Positions 10,488 to 19,483 of a stretch of 64,000 nucleotides of DNA are shown piece by piece; positions within the stretch are counted from its first letter, which is position 1, and every line of letters begins with the position of its first letter. Origin of the DNA: Subtercola endophyticus (GTDB lineage Bacteria; Actinomycetota; Actinomycetes; Actinomycetales; Microbacteriaceae). The stretch is taken from the NCBI RefSeq assembly GCF_021044565.1, contig NZ_CP087997.1, positions 1,922,001 through 1,986,000 of the forward strand, read 5' to 3'. Made by a program: the position numbers and the translations under genes. The notes below the pieces were generated by a model. The model did no database searches, had not been told where the DNA came from, and saw only the letters and a list, made by a program, of their open reading frames with translations.

Positions 10488-10696
10488 CTACGCTCCTGGA
10501 GGGCTGAAATGCCATTTCCACGAGGACGCCCACTCGGACGCGGTACCACCCCGCTTGCCGACTTCGTCTCTCGACGGCGCCGGCCGCTTGTTCGTTGGCT
10601 GTGACGGGCCAGACCCGGCCGGTTCTACTGAGCCCCGCCTCGCGGCGGAACCGTTCTTCCGGCGACTCCCCGGTGATGGCCGGCTCATAGTCGTTG
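10488..10696 (-). promoter_or_regulatory. Translational T-box riboswitch of ileS (Ile specifier AUC)
   Basis: Read on the minus strand, the leader contains GGGGTGGTACCGCG (10539-10552), which matches the T-box consensus. Stem I is very short: CGACT (10689-10693) pairs with AGTCG (10663-10667), CCGG (10680-10683) pairs with CCGG (10670-10673), and the 6-nt loop CCATCA between them carries the codon AUC (10675-10677). No terminator with a U tract is present, and the ribosome binding site lies just below the T-box. This fits the translation-controlling ultrashort-stem-I class known for actinobacterial ileS. Uncharged tRNA-Ile would free the ribosome binding site. Confidence 0.93.
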
Positions 10697-10702
10697 ACGA
10701 CA

Positions 10703-10712
10703 ATCGTACACT
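10703..10712. promoter_or_regulatory. Overlapping divergent -10 boxes for ileS and tetR
   Basis: TACGAT on the minus strand (10703-10708) is a -10 candidate for the T-box leader. TACACT on the plus strand (10707-10712) is a -10 candidate exactly 6 nt before the tetR ATG. The two overlap by 2 bp, so the promoters should compete. No good -35 is visible for either. Confidence 0.5.
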
Positions 10713-10718
10713 GGGCGA

Positions 10719-11339
10719 ATGGTCGATTCACCGGTGAAGCCGTCGCGGGGCCGGCCCCGGGCATCCTCTCGCGAACTGCTCGAAGACGCGGCCTTCGAGC
10801 TCTTTCTCGAGAACACCTACGCGAAGACGACGGTCGACCAGATAACTCAGCGCGCGGGCGTGGGCCGGTCGACGTTCTTCAACTACTTCGTGGGCAAGAG
10901 CGACGTGTTCTGGGGTGACGTCGACAGTGCCGCTCAGAGCCTCAGCGACGCGCTCGCCGCGCAGGCTCCGGATGCCCCGCCGCTGCCCGCAATGGGCGCC
11001 GCCCTGGCATCCGTCGCCGGCGGGTTCGGCCCGTCGAGGGTGCCGTGGATTCTGACGCAGTACCCGCACATCGGCGCCGCCGGAGAGGTGCAGGCCTCAG
11101 CACTCGCTCGCTTCGCGCAGTGGGCGGGCATCCTGGCGACCTTTGCGGGTGTACGCCTCGGTCTCGACCCCGCGTCGATGGTGCCGCGCTCGATCGCCTA
11201 CGCGCTCACCGGCGCTGTCGTCGCCGCCGCGCAGGAGTGGGCGGCGGCAGGCACTGCTCGCGGCTCGCTCGAGCCCTACGTCGCTTCCGCGGTGGCGCCG
11301 ATCGTCGCCGGCTACGGCGAGGGCGTTCGTCGGAGCTGA
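10719..11339 (+). CDS. TetR/AcrR family transcriptional regulator
   Basis: The N-terminal TetR DNA-binding domain spans residues 10-60 (DQITQRAGVGRSTFFNYFVGKSDVFW). It is followed by an Ala-rich all-helical ligand-binding domain. The ATG at 10719 lacks a ribosome binding site but lies 6 nt after TACACT, so the mRNA is probably leaderless. The last codons and the stop lie inside the left arm of a palindromic repeat, so the repeat has supplied the C-terminus (..GVRRS). No linked transporter or enzyme is adjacent apart from ileS, so the target is unknown. 206 aa. Confidence 0.85.
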   Translation: MVDSPVKPSRGRPRASSRELLEDAAFELFLENTYAKTTVDQITQRAGVGRSTFFNYFVGKSDVFWGDVDSAAQSLSDALAAQAPDAPPLPAMGAALASVAGGFGPSRVPWILTQYPHIGAAGEVQASALARFAQWAGILATFAGVRLGLDPASMVPRSIAYALTGAVVAAAQEWAAAGTARGSLEPYVASAVAPIVAGYGEGVRRS

Positions 11340-11386
11340 CTCGACATGTCCGCAATACGTCGACATATCGCGTCAGCTCCGACGAA
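11326..11386. repeat. Dispersed palindromic repeat, copy A
   Basis: This is a 61-bp near-palindrome with 25-nt arms starting TTCGTCGGAGCTGAC and an 11-nt centre CGCAATACGTC. It lies between converging tetR and the SLH gene and overlaps the tetR stop. Copies B (20556-20613) and C (33551-33620) share the arms. It may act as a terminator here. It is probably a REP/MITE-like element. Confidence 0.8.
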
Positions 11387-11403
11387 ACTCCCGCGACAGG
11401 ATG

Positions 11404-12930
11404 TCAGCTCGAGATCTGGTGGTTGTAGAAGCGCTGCAGGAAGGCAGCCATCGCCTGCCGCGTGACGGGGTCGAGCGGAGCATAAGTGCCGTCGGCGTTG
11501 CCCGTCGAGATGCCGTCGGCCTTCATCCACTCGATCTGACGGTAGAAGACGCTGTTCGCCGGAACGTCGGTGAACGACGGATTCGCGGGATTCGGCAGCG
11601 TCTCTTTGCTGTAGCGCGCGAGGAACGCCGCCATGTCTTGCCGTGTCACCGGGTCGTTCGGGTGGAAGGTGCCGTCGGCGTTGCCGGTCGAGATGCCGGC
11701 ACTCTTCATCCACTCGATAGCGCTGTAGAACGGATTCGCCGTGGTGACGTCGCTGAACGACGGCGTGGCCGGTGGGGTGAAGGGCTGGCCGTTGTACCGG
11801 AAGAGAAACGCTGCCATCGCCTGCCGGGTGACCGGGTCGTTGGGCAGGTAGGTCTTCGTGCCGTCGGGCTGCACGTTTCCGGTGGTGAGACCGAGCCTGG
11901 CCATCCACTGGATGTTCGGGTAGAACGTGGCGTTCGTCGGCACGTCGGTGAAGAACTGGTCGGGGGCCGCCGTGGTGCTGCCGAACCAATCGGTGTAGAG
12001 AATCCAGAAGTTCAAGTTGCCGTAGCTCGAGCAGTCATCGCCCGTGCCGGCCAAGGCTGCGGCATTCGGCTGGTAGGGCGTGTAGAAGTACAACGCTGCC
12101 GTAGCCGAATTCTGAATGGTGACCGGAGCCGCGCCGCAGGTGGAGTCGGGGCTGTAGTCGACGTTCACCGTCGTGCCCGGCAGGTACGAGGTGAAGTAGT
12201 ACGTGCGACCGGGCGGGTTCAGGTAACGCTTGAACTGCCAGGCGGCCCAATAGACCTGGTTGTAGAACCCGTTGTACGTCGCGTCGCAACCCGAGGTGTC
12301 GGGGCAGCCGTACCCGGTGGCATTCGTATAGTCGTCGGCCGCGGGAGCGTGTCCGTCGACGAGGCCGGACTCCTTCTGAATGAGCGCCAGCAGCACCTTC
12401 TGGCTGATTCCGCAGAGCTGGCCGACCTGCGCGATGATCGCGGCAGCCGTCTCGTTCGGCTTGCCCGTGTATTGACCGCACATCTGGTCTGCCGCACGGG
12501 TCGTGGTGGTCTGCTTGTAGTTCTTCAGACAGAAACTGCCTGCCGTGCATCCGGTGCCCTCGCCGTTCAGGAACGTCTGAACGGCTGACGCGGTCATGGC
12601 GCTGCCGCTGTAGAACAGGGCGTCATTGATGATGTGACCCGCAGAGAACCCGGTGGTCACGACGTTCGTTCGTAACTTGGCAGTAGCGGATGCCCCACCT
12701 CCCGGCACCGCTTCAGAGACCACATCGGGGTGCTTCGCGGCCAGCTCAGCCTGAACCGCCAACTGGGCCTGCTGCTGCGCCTGAATGCTCGCCACCGACG
12801 AATCCGGGCCGGATGCACTCGACCCGTCAGGCAGCCCATCGCTCGCGGTCGCCGTCAGTGCGCCGGTGCCGAGCACAAGGCCCGCCGCCAGCATGATGCC
12901 GACCAGTGCCGACCCTCTACGTCTCTTCAT
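11404..12930 (-). CDS. Secreted protein with three SLH domains and a lysozyme-like N-terminal domain
   Basis: A signal peptide (MKRRRGSALVGIMLAAG..ATAS) is followed by a Gln/Ala-rich spacer. A domain at residues 95-320 contains FLNGEGTGC, several Cys (possible disulfides) and GISQKVLLALIQKESGLV; Glu187 sits where lytic transglycosylases keep their catalytic Glu. Three SLH repeats follow at about 330-385, 393-445 and 453-505, each with FxDV, WM and a TRQ(A/D)MAAFL motif in place of the classic TRAE. SLH domains bind pyruvylated cell-wall polymers. The gene begins 50 bp after a glycosyltransferase/pyruvyl-transferase operon on the same strand. GGGGGAG precedes the ATG. A role as a wall-anchored hydrolase or surface protein is inferred. 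Confidence 0.85.
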   Translation of the reverse strand: MKRRRGSALVGIMLAAGLVLGTGALTATASDGLPDGSSASGPDSSVASIQAQQQAQLAVQAELAAKHPDVVSEAVPGGGASATAKLRTNVVTTGFSAGHIINDALFYSGSAMTASAVQTFLNGEGTGCTAGSFCLKNYKQTTTTRAADQMCGQYTGKPNETAAAIIAQVGQLCGISQKVLLALIQKESGLVDGHAPAADDYTNATGYGCPDTSGCDATYNGFYNQVYWAAWQFKRYLNPPGRTYYFTSYLPGTTVNVDYSPDSTCGAAPVTIQNSATAALYFYTPYQPNAAALAGTGDDCSSYGNLNFWILYTDWFGSTTAAPDQFFTDVPTNATFYPNIQWMARLGLTTGNVQPDGTKTYLPNDPVTRQAMAAFLFRYNGQPFTPPATPSFSDVTTANPFYSAIEWMKSAGISTGNADGTFHPNDPVTRQDMAAFLARYSKETLPNPANPSFTDVPANSVFYRQIEWMKADGISTGNADGTYAPLDPVTRQAMAAFLQRFYNHQISS

Positions 12931-12980
12931 CTGCCAACTCCCCCTCTTCGGTGACTACCGTCGCTCTCAACCCGCCCTGC

Positions 12981-15176
12981 TCAGACGGTGAAGTATTTCA
13001 TATCGACCTCGGTGCTCATGAATGAAACCGCCGTAGCCACGTTCGACACCGCATGGATGAGCGACGTACACGAGGCCATCACCTCGGCATCGCGCCAGAC
13101 CTCCCACGCCAGTCGAGCCGACCACGACGAGGTGTCGGCGGCCATCTGGTGCTGCAATTGGTGACCGTCGTCGTGTTGCTCTTCTTCGCTGAGCGAGTCG
13201 AAGGTCTCGTCTGCCTCGATCGTCGTTCGGGTCACGTCGCGAAAGTTGATGATGTGGTCGCCGAACTCCTCGGCGAAAAGCGAGACGACGCGCTCTTGGT
13301 CGGTGGCGAGAAAAACGCCCCACTCGTCGCTGCTCTCGTTGATGCCGTTGGCGACCAGTTCTTGTCGAACCCGGTTCACATAGGCGTAGCGATCGGCCAT
13401 CTGTTTGCCCGGCTGCTCGATGGCGTGGCTGGGGTGCTTCACATGCACGCCGACCGTGTACCGGCCTTCGATCTGGTCGGCGATCACGCCGTCGAGTTCC
13501 GCCCGGTAGCGCGGGAGCAGATGAACGTGCCGGTCGAGCACGGTCTTGTACTGACGACGGACGCGCTGAAAGTCGGGAGACAGGTACAGGTCGTGGGCGT
13601 TGACATAGGTGAGCATCGGCTCACGGTCTTCGTTCCACTCGGTGGTCGGCGGCACCGAGCCCGAGTACAGGAATGCTTCGTCGTTCATCTCTTCGGCGGT
13701 CAGGTCGTAGAGCGGTTCGAAGAGCTTCAACCACATATTGCCGTCGTCGGGCTTGCTGTAGCAGTAGCTGACGACCTTCTCGTCGGGGTGCGCGCGCAAG
13801 AAGCGCCCGGCATCCCAATCCGGCACCACCATCGTCACGTCGTCTTCGAGGTTGTGCCACACGAGTTGACTCAAGAAGACGTTGAAGATCGAGAAGAAGC
13901 CCGCATCCCGAAGCGGCACGACCACCTTCTTACCGCCGAGCCGCACGCCGTGTCGCCCACCGTGTGCACGAGCGAGCACGCCCGCTTCAGCCGGCAAGGC
14001 TGCGAACGGTGAATGCGGCCGTTCCGGCTTCACCGAGAGCGTATCGGGGTTGAGTAGCTCGTTGTAGACGGCGTTCAACCGCGTGTATGAGAAATCTGCC
14101 GCTCGGTCTCGGCGGGCGCGAACCGTAGCCGCGGCCTCGGGCGACTGCGCGAAGGCCCGGGCCTCGATCAGGGCGGCGCTGATGTCGTCGGCACGCAGAA
14201 TGGCCTGATGGCCCATCACCCGGTTCTCGATTTCGGGGTACTGGGCGGGCCGGCGGCCGATCGGGTTCACGAACGTGACGCCGGGCAGCCCACGGAGCTC
14301 TTCGTGCGGGGGGATGCGGCTGAGCACCAGCGGTTTACCGAGGGCGAGCGCTTCACGCGGACCGATCGAATACCCTTCACCGGCCGAGACGTTCACATAG
14401 ACATCGAACGACTCGATCAAACCGTTCTTGTCGGCGTCACTCAGGTCGCCGGTGCTCAACCGGATGTTCTGCACGGGCGCATCGGCCGCGAGCGCCGAAA
14501 CGCGAGCGAGGGTGTCGCCCATCTCGAGATTGGAATGGATCACCAGTTCGACGCTCGAGTCCGTCGCGAACGCCTGCAAGAAGCCCTCGACAAGCAGGTC
14601 GAGACCTTTTCGCGTGTGATATGCCGAGACCGTACCGAATCGTGTCTTCTGCGGCAGCGCCGAACGAGCTCGGCGGGCCAGAAGCGGCTCGAGCTCCAGG
14701 CCGATCGGCAGTGTGCCGACCGGAATACGAACGCCCGACGAGCGGGCCACCTCTTCGAGGTAACCGCTCGAGAACAATGCCAGATCGAATCGCTCATTCA
14801 GAATGGTGACCCACTCTGCCGGCAGCTGGTCGGAGTCGTACGCCATGTGGGCGATACGAAAGCCGTCGGAGGGCAGGGCGGCGTAATTGGAATCGGAGTG
14901 CCCGTTCCACAGCACGTCGGTGAAGAAGTAGACCGACGCACCCTCAGGGCGAGCAACGGGAACGGTACGCCCCGTCGGCAGCGTGATCGTCGACCCCTCG
15001 TGCAGCCAGGTCTCGCGCGGCGACCAGAATGCTACATCGAACGAGCGTGAGAAAAGTTCGCACGCTGCGGCACTGACGGTGCCGATGCCCGTGTGAAAGT
15101 CTGAACGCCCAATGACGATGACCGAGGGTCGAACCGCCGCGTCGTCGGCCTCGACGGGGGCAGCTACTGCGCTCAT
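12981..15176 (-). CDS. Two-domain glycosyltransferase: GT-B N-terminus plus fucosyltransferase-like C-terminus
   Basis: Residues ~15-360 form a GT-B (GT4-like) glycosyltransferase: VIGRSDFHTGIGTVS, FGTVSAYHTRKGLDLLVEGF and the donor-site motif NVSAGEGYSIGPREALALGKP. Residues ~400-731 form a second domain with IFNVFLSQLVWHNLEDD, GVHVKHPSHAIEQPGKQ (about 575-590) and VFLATDQERVV. This resembles the nucleotide-sugar-binding layout of NodZ/alpha-1,6-fucosyltransferases; the match is by eye and tentative. ATG 15176 overlaps the upstream stop as ATGA, so it is preferred to a start at 15245. It is the last glycosyltransferase of the cluster, 731 aa, cytoplasmic. Confidence 0.8.
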   Translation of the reverse strand: MSAVAAPVEADDAAVRPSVIVIGRSDFHTGIGTVSAAACELFSRSFDVAFWSPRETWLHEGSTITLPTGRTVPVARPEGASVYFFTDVLWNGHSDSNYAALPSDGFRIAHMAYDSDQLPAEWVTILNERFDLALFSSGYLEEVARSSGVRIPVGTLPIGLELEPLLARRARSALPQKTRFGTVSAYHTRKGLDLLVEGFLQAFATDSSVELVIHSNLEMGDTLARVSALAADAPVQNIRLSTGDLSDADKNGLIESFDVYVNVSAGEGYSIGPREALALGKPLVLSRIPPHEELRGLPGVTFVNPIGRRPAQYPEIENRVMGHQAILRADDISAALIEARAFAQSPEAAATVRARRDRAADFSYTRLNAVYNELLNPDTLSVKPERPHSPFAALPAEAGVLARAHGGRHGVRLGGKKVVVPLRDAGFFSIFNVFLSQLVWHNLEDDVTMVVPDWDAGRFLRAHPDEKVVSYCYSKPDDGNMWLKLFEPLYDLTAEEMNDEAFLYSGSVPPTTEWNEDREPMLTYVNAHDLYLSPDFQRVRRQYKTVLDRHVHLLPRYRAELDGVIADQIEGRYTVGVHVKHPSHAIEQPGKQMADRYAYVNRVRQELVANGINESSDEWGVFLATDQERVVSLFAEEFGDHIINFRDVTRTTIEADETFDSLSEEEQHDDGHQLQHQMAADTSSWSARLAWEVWRDAEVMASCTSLIHAVSNVATAVSFMSTEVDMKYFTV

Positions 15177-17125
15177 CGCCTGCGCAGCTTTCGCACGTAC
15201 GGGTCTGGATGACGAATGATTCGCATGGGCAAGGAGATACGCCACGACGTACTGTTGACCAGGTCGTCGATCTTCGCCTGCAAGTTACGAATGATTTCGC
15301 GGCTGTCTTCAAGCTGCACGCTCAGGCTGTCGACCGCTCTGACTTGGGCCTCCGACCCTTGCCCGGCTCTCCACACGGCCTCGTGCGCCTGGCGGCCCAC
15401 GAAGGCGGCGTAGCGCTCACGCTCGAAGAGCTGTTGCTCGAGCGCCTCGATCTCGGCGAGCAAGGCCTGCTCGCGTCGCTGCAACGCGAGAGCGCCGTCG
15501 GCGGCGATCTGCTGCCCGGCCGCATTGTTCGGCGCGGCAGTCGCGGCGCGATACGAGGCGGCGAGCGCCTGCTCGTCGGCGTTCTGCTGGCGCAGCAATT
15601 CGCTCTGCTCGAGCTGCAATCGTTGCACGCTTCGTTCCGCCTCCGCGAGAGCATCGGCGACGGATGCCCGGGCCTCCGCCAAGCGCAGAACCTCTGCCGA
15701 GGCATCCCGAGCCGTGGAGTCGAGCGCGAGCATATAGCGCCTCAGCCGCTCGATACGTGCCGCGAGCGTCGGATCGGTCAGCTCGAGCTGCGCACCCACA
15801 GCCTCGGTGTCGCTTCCCACGGACACTGCACCGGATTCGGTGAGGGCGTTGGTCGTGTCGACCGTGAGGGCGGTCTCGCCCTCGGCCCCGAGGGCGGCCA
15901 CGATCGTGTTCCACCAGGCACTCGCCACGACCCTGTCGGCCTGTGCTCGGTCAGCGAGATGGGCACGAATCTCGTCGCGACGACGCCAGGTCTCGGCCAC
16001 GATGGCCTGCGCGTCGGGAGTCGCAAGAGCCACGGAGGGAAGAGCCCACGAAGCCGCGCCTGCTGCGCGGAGCGCGCCCTCGATTTTGCGATCCGTATAC
16101 GAATCGACCGTCACGGCGAGAGCGGGAACGCCGGCCGAAAGCGCGAAGATCACCGGGTGATAACGCCCGGAGACCGACAGCGCCGCCCGCCGCGTCAGTG
16201 CCGCGATCTGCTTGGCCGTCAGCGCAGGAGCGAAGAGCACCTCGGCTCCGGCCAGGCGTGAAGCCAGGTTTTTGTGCGTCGTCTCGTCGCCGGCAACAGC
16301 ATCGTACGGCTCGGGGGAACCTGCGACGGCAGACTCGTGCGCCACGAAAACCAAGGGCAGCCCGCTCTCATCGGAGACAGACTGCAGCAGCCGCGCGACA
16401 TCGTCGAGATAGTCGCCCATCGGCTCGAGGCCGGCGAAGGGCGGAAAGCTGACGACGATGTAACCCCGGGCTTCGAGCGCGGCGAGCCGGGAATCCGTCG
16501 GCGCCTCGTCGGCGAGAAAGGCGGCGTCGTCGGGCACACGATGCAGCCGCTCGGGCGACACCCCCAGCGCGAGCGCGTCGTCGAAGGAGCTCTGCTCCCG
16601 CACCCCCACGACAACGGCAGAGCCGAGGATGCCCGTCAGCAGTTCGCGGTCGCGCGCACCCAGCAGCGGTCCGATCGACTGCCCGCTGACCACGAGCGGC
16701 TTGCCGAACACCGCGGCGAGTTCAGCAAGAGCGGCGCGTTCATAGATGTGCTCCACAAAGACGGTGGTGAGATTGCCACCACCCGAGATGATCACGGCGT
16801 CAGAATCGGCGACGGCCTCGATCACCGACCAGGCAGGGTCGAGAGCGTCGAGGGCTTCGGCGTGTCCGGCTGCCGCGCGAAGCACGGAGGCGAGACGCGT
16901 TTCGCGTTCTGCCCGCGTCGGCGTCATCGCGTCGCTGAACCCGATTCGGCCGATTGCACGGGCGTCATACCGATCGCTGGAGTCGGCGGGGTTCGCCGAG
17001 ACGATGGTGGCGTCGACGTCGACACGCGCACGCAGCTCGTCGAGAAGGCATTCCAGCATCGCCTCGTCACCCGCGTGGTAGGTCGTCACGGCGCCCACGT
17101 CGCCGATAATCACGAGTCGCATCAT
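15173..17125 (-). CDS. Polysaccharide pyruvyl transferase (CsaB-like) with C-terminal coiled coil
   Basis: The N-terminal ~400 residues match polysaccharide pyruvyl transferases: MRLVIIGDVG..GDEAML, VIISGGGNLTT, KPLVVSGQSIGPL, VGVREQSSFDDALALG, and a C-terminal nucleotide-type fold with GRYHPVIFALSAGVPALAV. Such enzymes transfer pyruvate from PEP as a ketal onto wall polymers. Residues ~450-640 are a long heptad-rich coiled coil (LQLEQSELLRQQNADEQ, LLAEIEALEQQLFERER) that could tether the enzyme to partners. ATG overlaps the upstream stop (ATGATG), so it is coupled to both neighbours. Its closeness to an SLH gene recalls CsaB, which creates the ligand of SLH domains. 650 aa. Confidence 0.85.
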   Translation of the reverse strand: MMRLVIIGDVGAVTTYHAGDEAMLECLLDELRARVDVDATIVSANPADSSDRYDARAIGRIGFSDAMTPTRAERETRLASVLRAAAGHAEALDALDPAWSVIEAVADSDAVIISGGGNLTTVFVEHIYERAALAELAAVFGKPLVVSGQSIGPLLGARDRELLTGILGSAVVVGVREQSSFDDALALGVSPERLHRVPDDAAFLADEAPTDSRLAALEARGYIVVSFPPFAGLEPMGDYLDDVARLLQSVSDESGLPLVFVAHESAVAGSPEPYDAVAGDETTHKNLASRLAGAEVLFAPALTAKQIAALTRRAALSVSGRYHPVIFALSAGVPALAVTVDSYTDRKIEGALRAAGAASWALPSVALATPDAQAIVAETWRRRDEIRAHLADRAQADRVVASAWWNTIVAALGAEGETALTVDTTNALTESGAVSVGSDTEAVGAQLELTDPTLAARIERLRRYMLALDSTARDASAEVLRLAEARASVADALAEAERSVQRLQLEQSELLRQQNADEQALAASYRAATAAPNNAAGQQIAADGALALQRREQALLAEIEALEQQLFERERYAAFVGRQAHEAVWRAGQGSEAQVRAVDSLSVQLEDSREIIRNLQAKIDDLVNSTSWRISLPMRIIRHPDPYVRKLRRR

Positions 17126-19479
17126 GCTCCTTGTTCACTTTCTGCGGAGGCCTCGGGCTGCATTGCACCCGTAGCCGTGAGCAGAAGACCGAGCCGTGCG
17201 GCGGTTGCTTCTGCCGAAAAATCGTGGAGGGCCGACGCGGCGGCTCTGCTCTGCCGATCGCGGGCCGACGAGGCTCTCAGCAGCGCAGACAGTGCCCGCA
17301 CGGAGTGGGCGAAGTCGGCGCGCCCGTCGGCGTCGAGGGGAACGAGGCTCGCGGTCGAAGAATCGGTCGCCCAGAGTTGCGCCGAGCCGCCACTGGCTAC
17401 GACGGGAGTAGCGGCTGCCATCGCGTCGGCGACGACGAGACCGAGCGGCTGTTCACTGTGCAGAGAGATCACGATGTCGGCGGCGCGGGCAAGCACGCCC
17501 TTTTCAGCGGGAGTGACCTGCGACGACACGAGAATCACGTCTCGCCGGTCGGTGCCCACGGCGAAGGCCAGTCGCTCGCGATCTGCCACAGGCAACTGCG
17601 CAGTGAGAACGACCAGTCGGGAGGGCCACGCCACGGCATCGTTCGCGGCACGAAAGACCTCGAGAGTGAGCAGCAGGTCGTCAACTGTCGACCGGCCGGG
17701 ACGGCCTGCATCGCAGAGCACGATGAGGTCGCCTTCGGCGCGGTCGAGCATCCATTCGCTCGTCGACACGGCCCCGGCCGAGCGAGTCGATTCGAGGGGG
17801 AACGATACCTGACGAACGGTCTGCACTGCGGTGCCGGCGCGCGTCTCGGCTGCCAGGCGCTCGGCAGCCGCGCGGCTGGTCACCCAGAGTTCGCCGAATG
17901 CGGCACGGGAGGCCGGCGAATCACTGACCGCCGGCGCGTCCCCGAGAACGACCGCGATCGACCGCCCGTGCCCGTGGTCGAGGGCGAGGGAGATCTCGCT
18001 GTTCACGGCCTGATCGGCCGCCAGCAGCACGATCATGTTGTCGCGATCGATCTGCTCGACCAGCCGGATGCCCGGGGCCTGCGCCGCCCGATCAGGCGCA
18101 GTATGCAATCCGATCACCGAGAACGGCCCGGGGGTGAGCAGCACGCTGTTGGCCAGGCGAACGGCGATCTCATGCTCATCGGTACCCGGAACGGTCGCCA
18201 CGACGACTGCCCAGCCGAGCGAGCTGCGCTGCGGGGCACGACTGCCGTCGTCGATCTGCTCGACCGGGGCGAGCCGCGACTCGACAGCAGCTTTCGCTTG
18301 CTGAGCGGAGGGGTCGTGAGCGAACCAGTCTTTGTACGCTTGACCAGTGGAAACCAGCACGTCGCTGAACGCCGACCGCAGATCGGATCGACCGCTCCAG
18401 ACGGCGAATTCGATCGCTGTCAGCGTGGCGAGGCGATCGCCGAACGCGGGCCGGAGCAGCCACGACGCAAACGCGTCGGGGTGCTCGAAGGCGTCGGGCG
18501 GAGGTGTCAGCGGTTCGATGTCGCCGCGCTCGACCGAGCGCACGAGCCGGCGGATCGATGATGTCAGCCGCACCCCGTTCGGCAGGGTGTCGAAGCGGTA
18601 CGCCACGTCGCGTTGCTCGAGATACCCCGCGGCGATCAGGGCGTCGCCGTACTCGTCGCAGAGCGTGCGCAGCAATGGATGCTCGCTCAGAAGTACGCGC
18701 GGATTCTCTTGCGTATGCTTCGACAACAGCCACGGCAGGCGCGGGTCGTACCCGCTGAAGTGCAGAAAACGCAGCGGGAATCCGCCGGCCGTCAGCGCGC
18801 CGGCAACTCCGCCGAGGGGCCTCTCGTGCAGGTTCCAATGCGCAACGTTGAGCCCGCGGTCGCGTGAGATCGTGCAGGCGAACAGCGACGGCACCCAATC
18901 GATGAAGCGCTGGTCGGTGAAGAGCGCGTTCGCCGGATCGGAGATCGCGTCGAAGCGCAGCCGATCGTTCCACCAGGCGAGAAACCGGAAGGCGGAGGCC
19001 CCCACTGCGATGAAGCCGAGGTTGTAGATTCCGGCGGTCATGACCATCTGTTCGGAGACGATCTTTCCGTCGCGCGGAAACGGGGTGAGCACATGGGGGG
19101 TCAACACGATTCCGCCGGCCTCGGCGTCGTGCAGAACATCCGCCACCGAGGCGAACAGCTGAATGTCGGGGTCGAAGTAGGCGACCGCCTTGTGCCCCCG
19201 GCGAATGAGGTGCATCAGAAGGGCCGGCTTGAGCGAGGTGGAGAACTCCATGACGTCGTAGATCGTCATCATCGAGTGTAGTGTGCGGGAATCGAGCCCG
19301 AGATCGGCAGGTAAGACGACCTCGCCGATTCCCAGCAGTGACCGATCTGCTTCGTCGCCGTCGACGACCAGGGTGTAGAGCGGTACGCCCGGGTTGAGAC
19401 TCGCGAAGCTGGCGCTGAGTACGCGCGCCTGTGCGAGATAGTTGCGTGCGATGATCGTGCACGCGCCGAACGATGTCAT
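17122..19479 (-). CDS. Two-domain glycosyltransferase (GT-A with DxD plus GT-B-like domain)
   Basis: The N-terminal domain (residues 1-~250) begins CTIIARNYLAQARVLSASF and has a metal-binding DPD at 103-105 (AVAYFDPDIQLF), typical of GT-A retaining transferases such as GT8-like enzymes. A middle helical part follows. The C-terminal ~330 residues resemble a GT4 donor domain (DLIVLCDAGRPGRSTVDDLLLTLEVF, IVISLHSEQPLGLVVADAMAAATPVVASGG). It is probably cytoplasmic and acts on a lipid-linked or protein-bound glycan. Its stop overlaps the pyruvyl transferase start, and its start is 4 bp after the fcl stop, so this is one operon. 785 aa. Confidence 0.82.
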   Translation of the reverse strand: MTSFGACTIIARNYLAQARVLSASFASLNPGVPLYTLVVDGDEADRSLLGIGEVVLPADLGLDSRTLHSMMTIYDVMEFSTSLKPALLMHLIRRGHKAVAYFDPDIQLFASVADVLHDAEAGGIVLTPHVLTPFPRDGKIVSEQMVMTAGIYNLGFIAVGASAFRFLAWWNDRLRFDAISDPANALFTDQRFIDWVPSLFACTISRDRGLNVAHWNLHERPLGGVAGALTAGGFPLRFLHFSGYDPRLPWLLSKHTQENPRVLLSEHPLLRTLCDEYGDALIAAGYLEQRDVAYRFDTLPNGVRLTSSIRRLVRSVERGDIEPLTPPPDAFEHPDAFASWLLRPAFGDRLATLTAIEFAVWSGRSDLRSAFSDVLVSTGQAYKDWFAHDPSAQQAKAAVESRLAPVEQIDDGSRAPQRSSLGWAVVVATVPGTDEHEIAVRLANSVLLTPGPFSVIGLHTAPDRAAQAPGIRLVEQIDRDNMIVLLAADQAVNSEISLALDHGHGRSIAVVLGDAPAVSDSPASRAAFGELWVTSRAAAERLAAETRAGTAVQTVRQVSFPLESTRSAGAVSTSEWMLDRAEGDLIVLCDAGRPGRSTVDDLLLTLEVFRAANDAVAWPSRLVVLTAQLPVADRERLAFAVGTDRRDVILVSSQVTPAEKGVLARAADIVISLHSEQPLGLVVADAMAAATPVVASGGSAQLWATDSSTASLVPLDADGRADFAHSVRALSALLRASSARDRQSRAAASALHDFSAEATAARLGLLLTATGAMQPEASAESEQGA

Positions 19480-19483
19480 GCGG

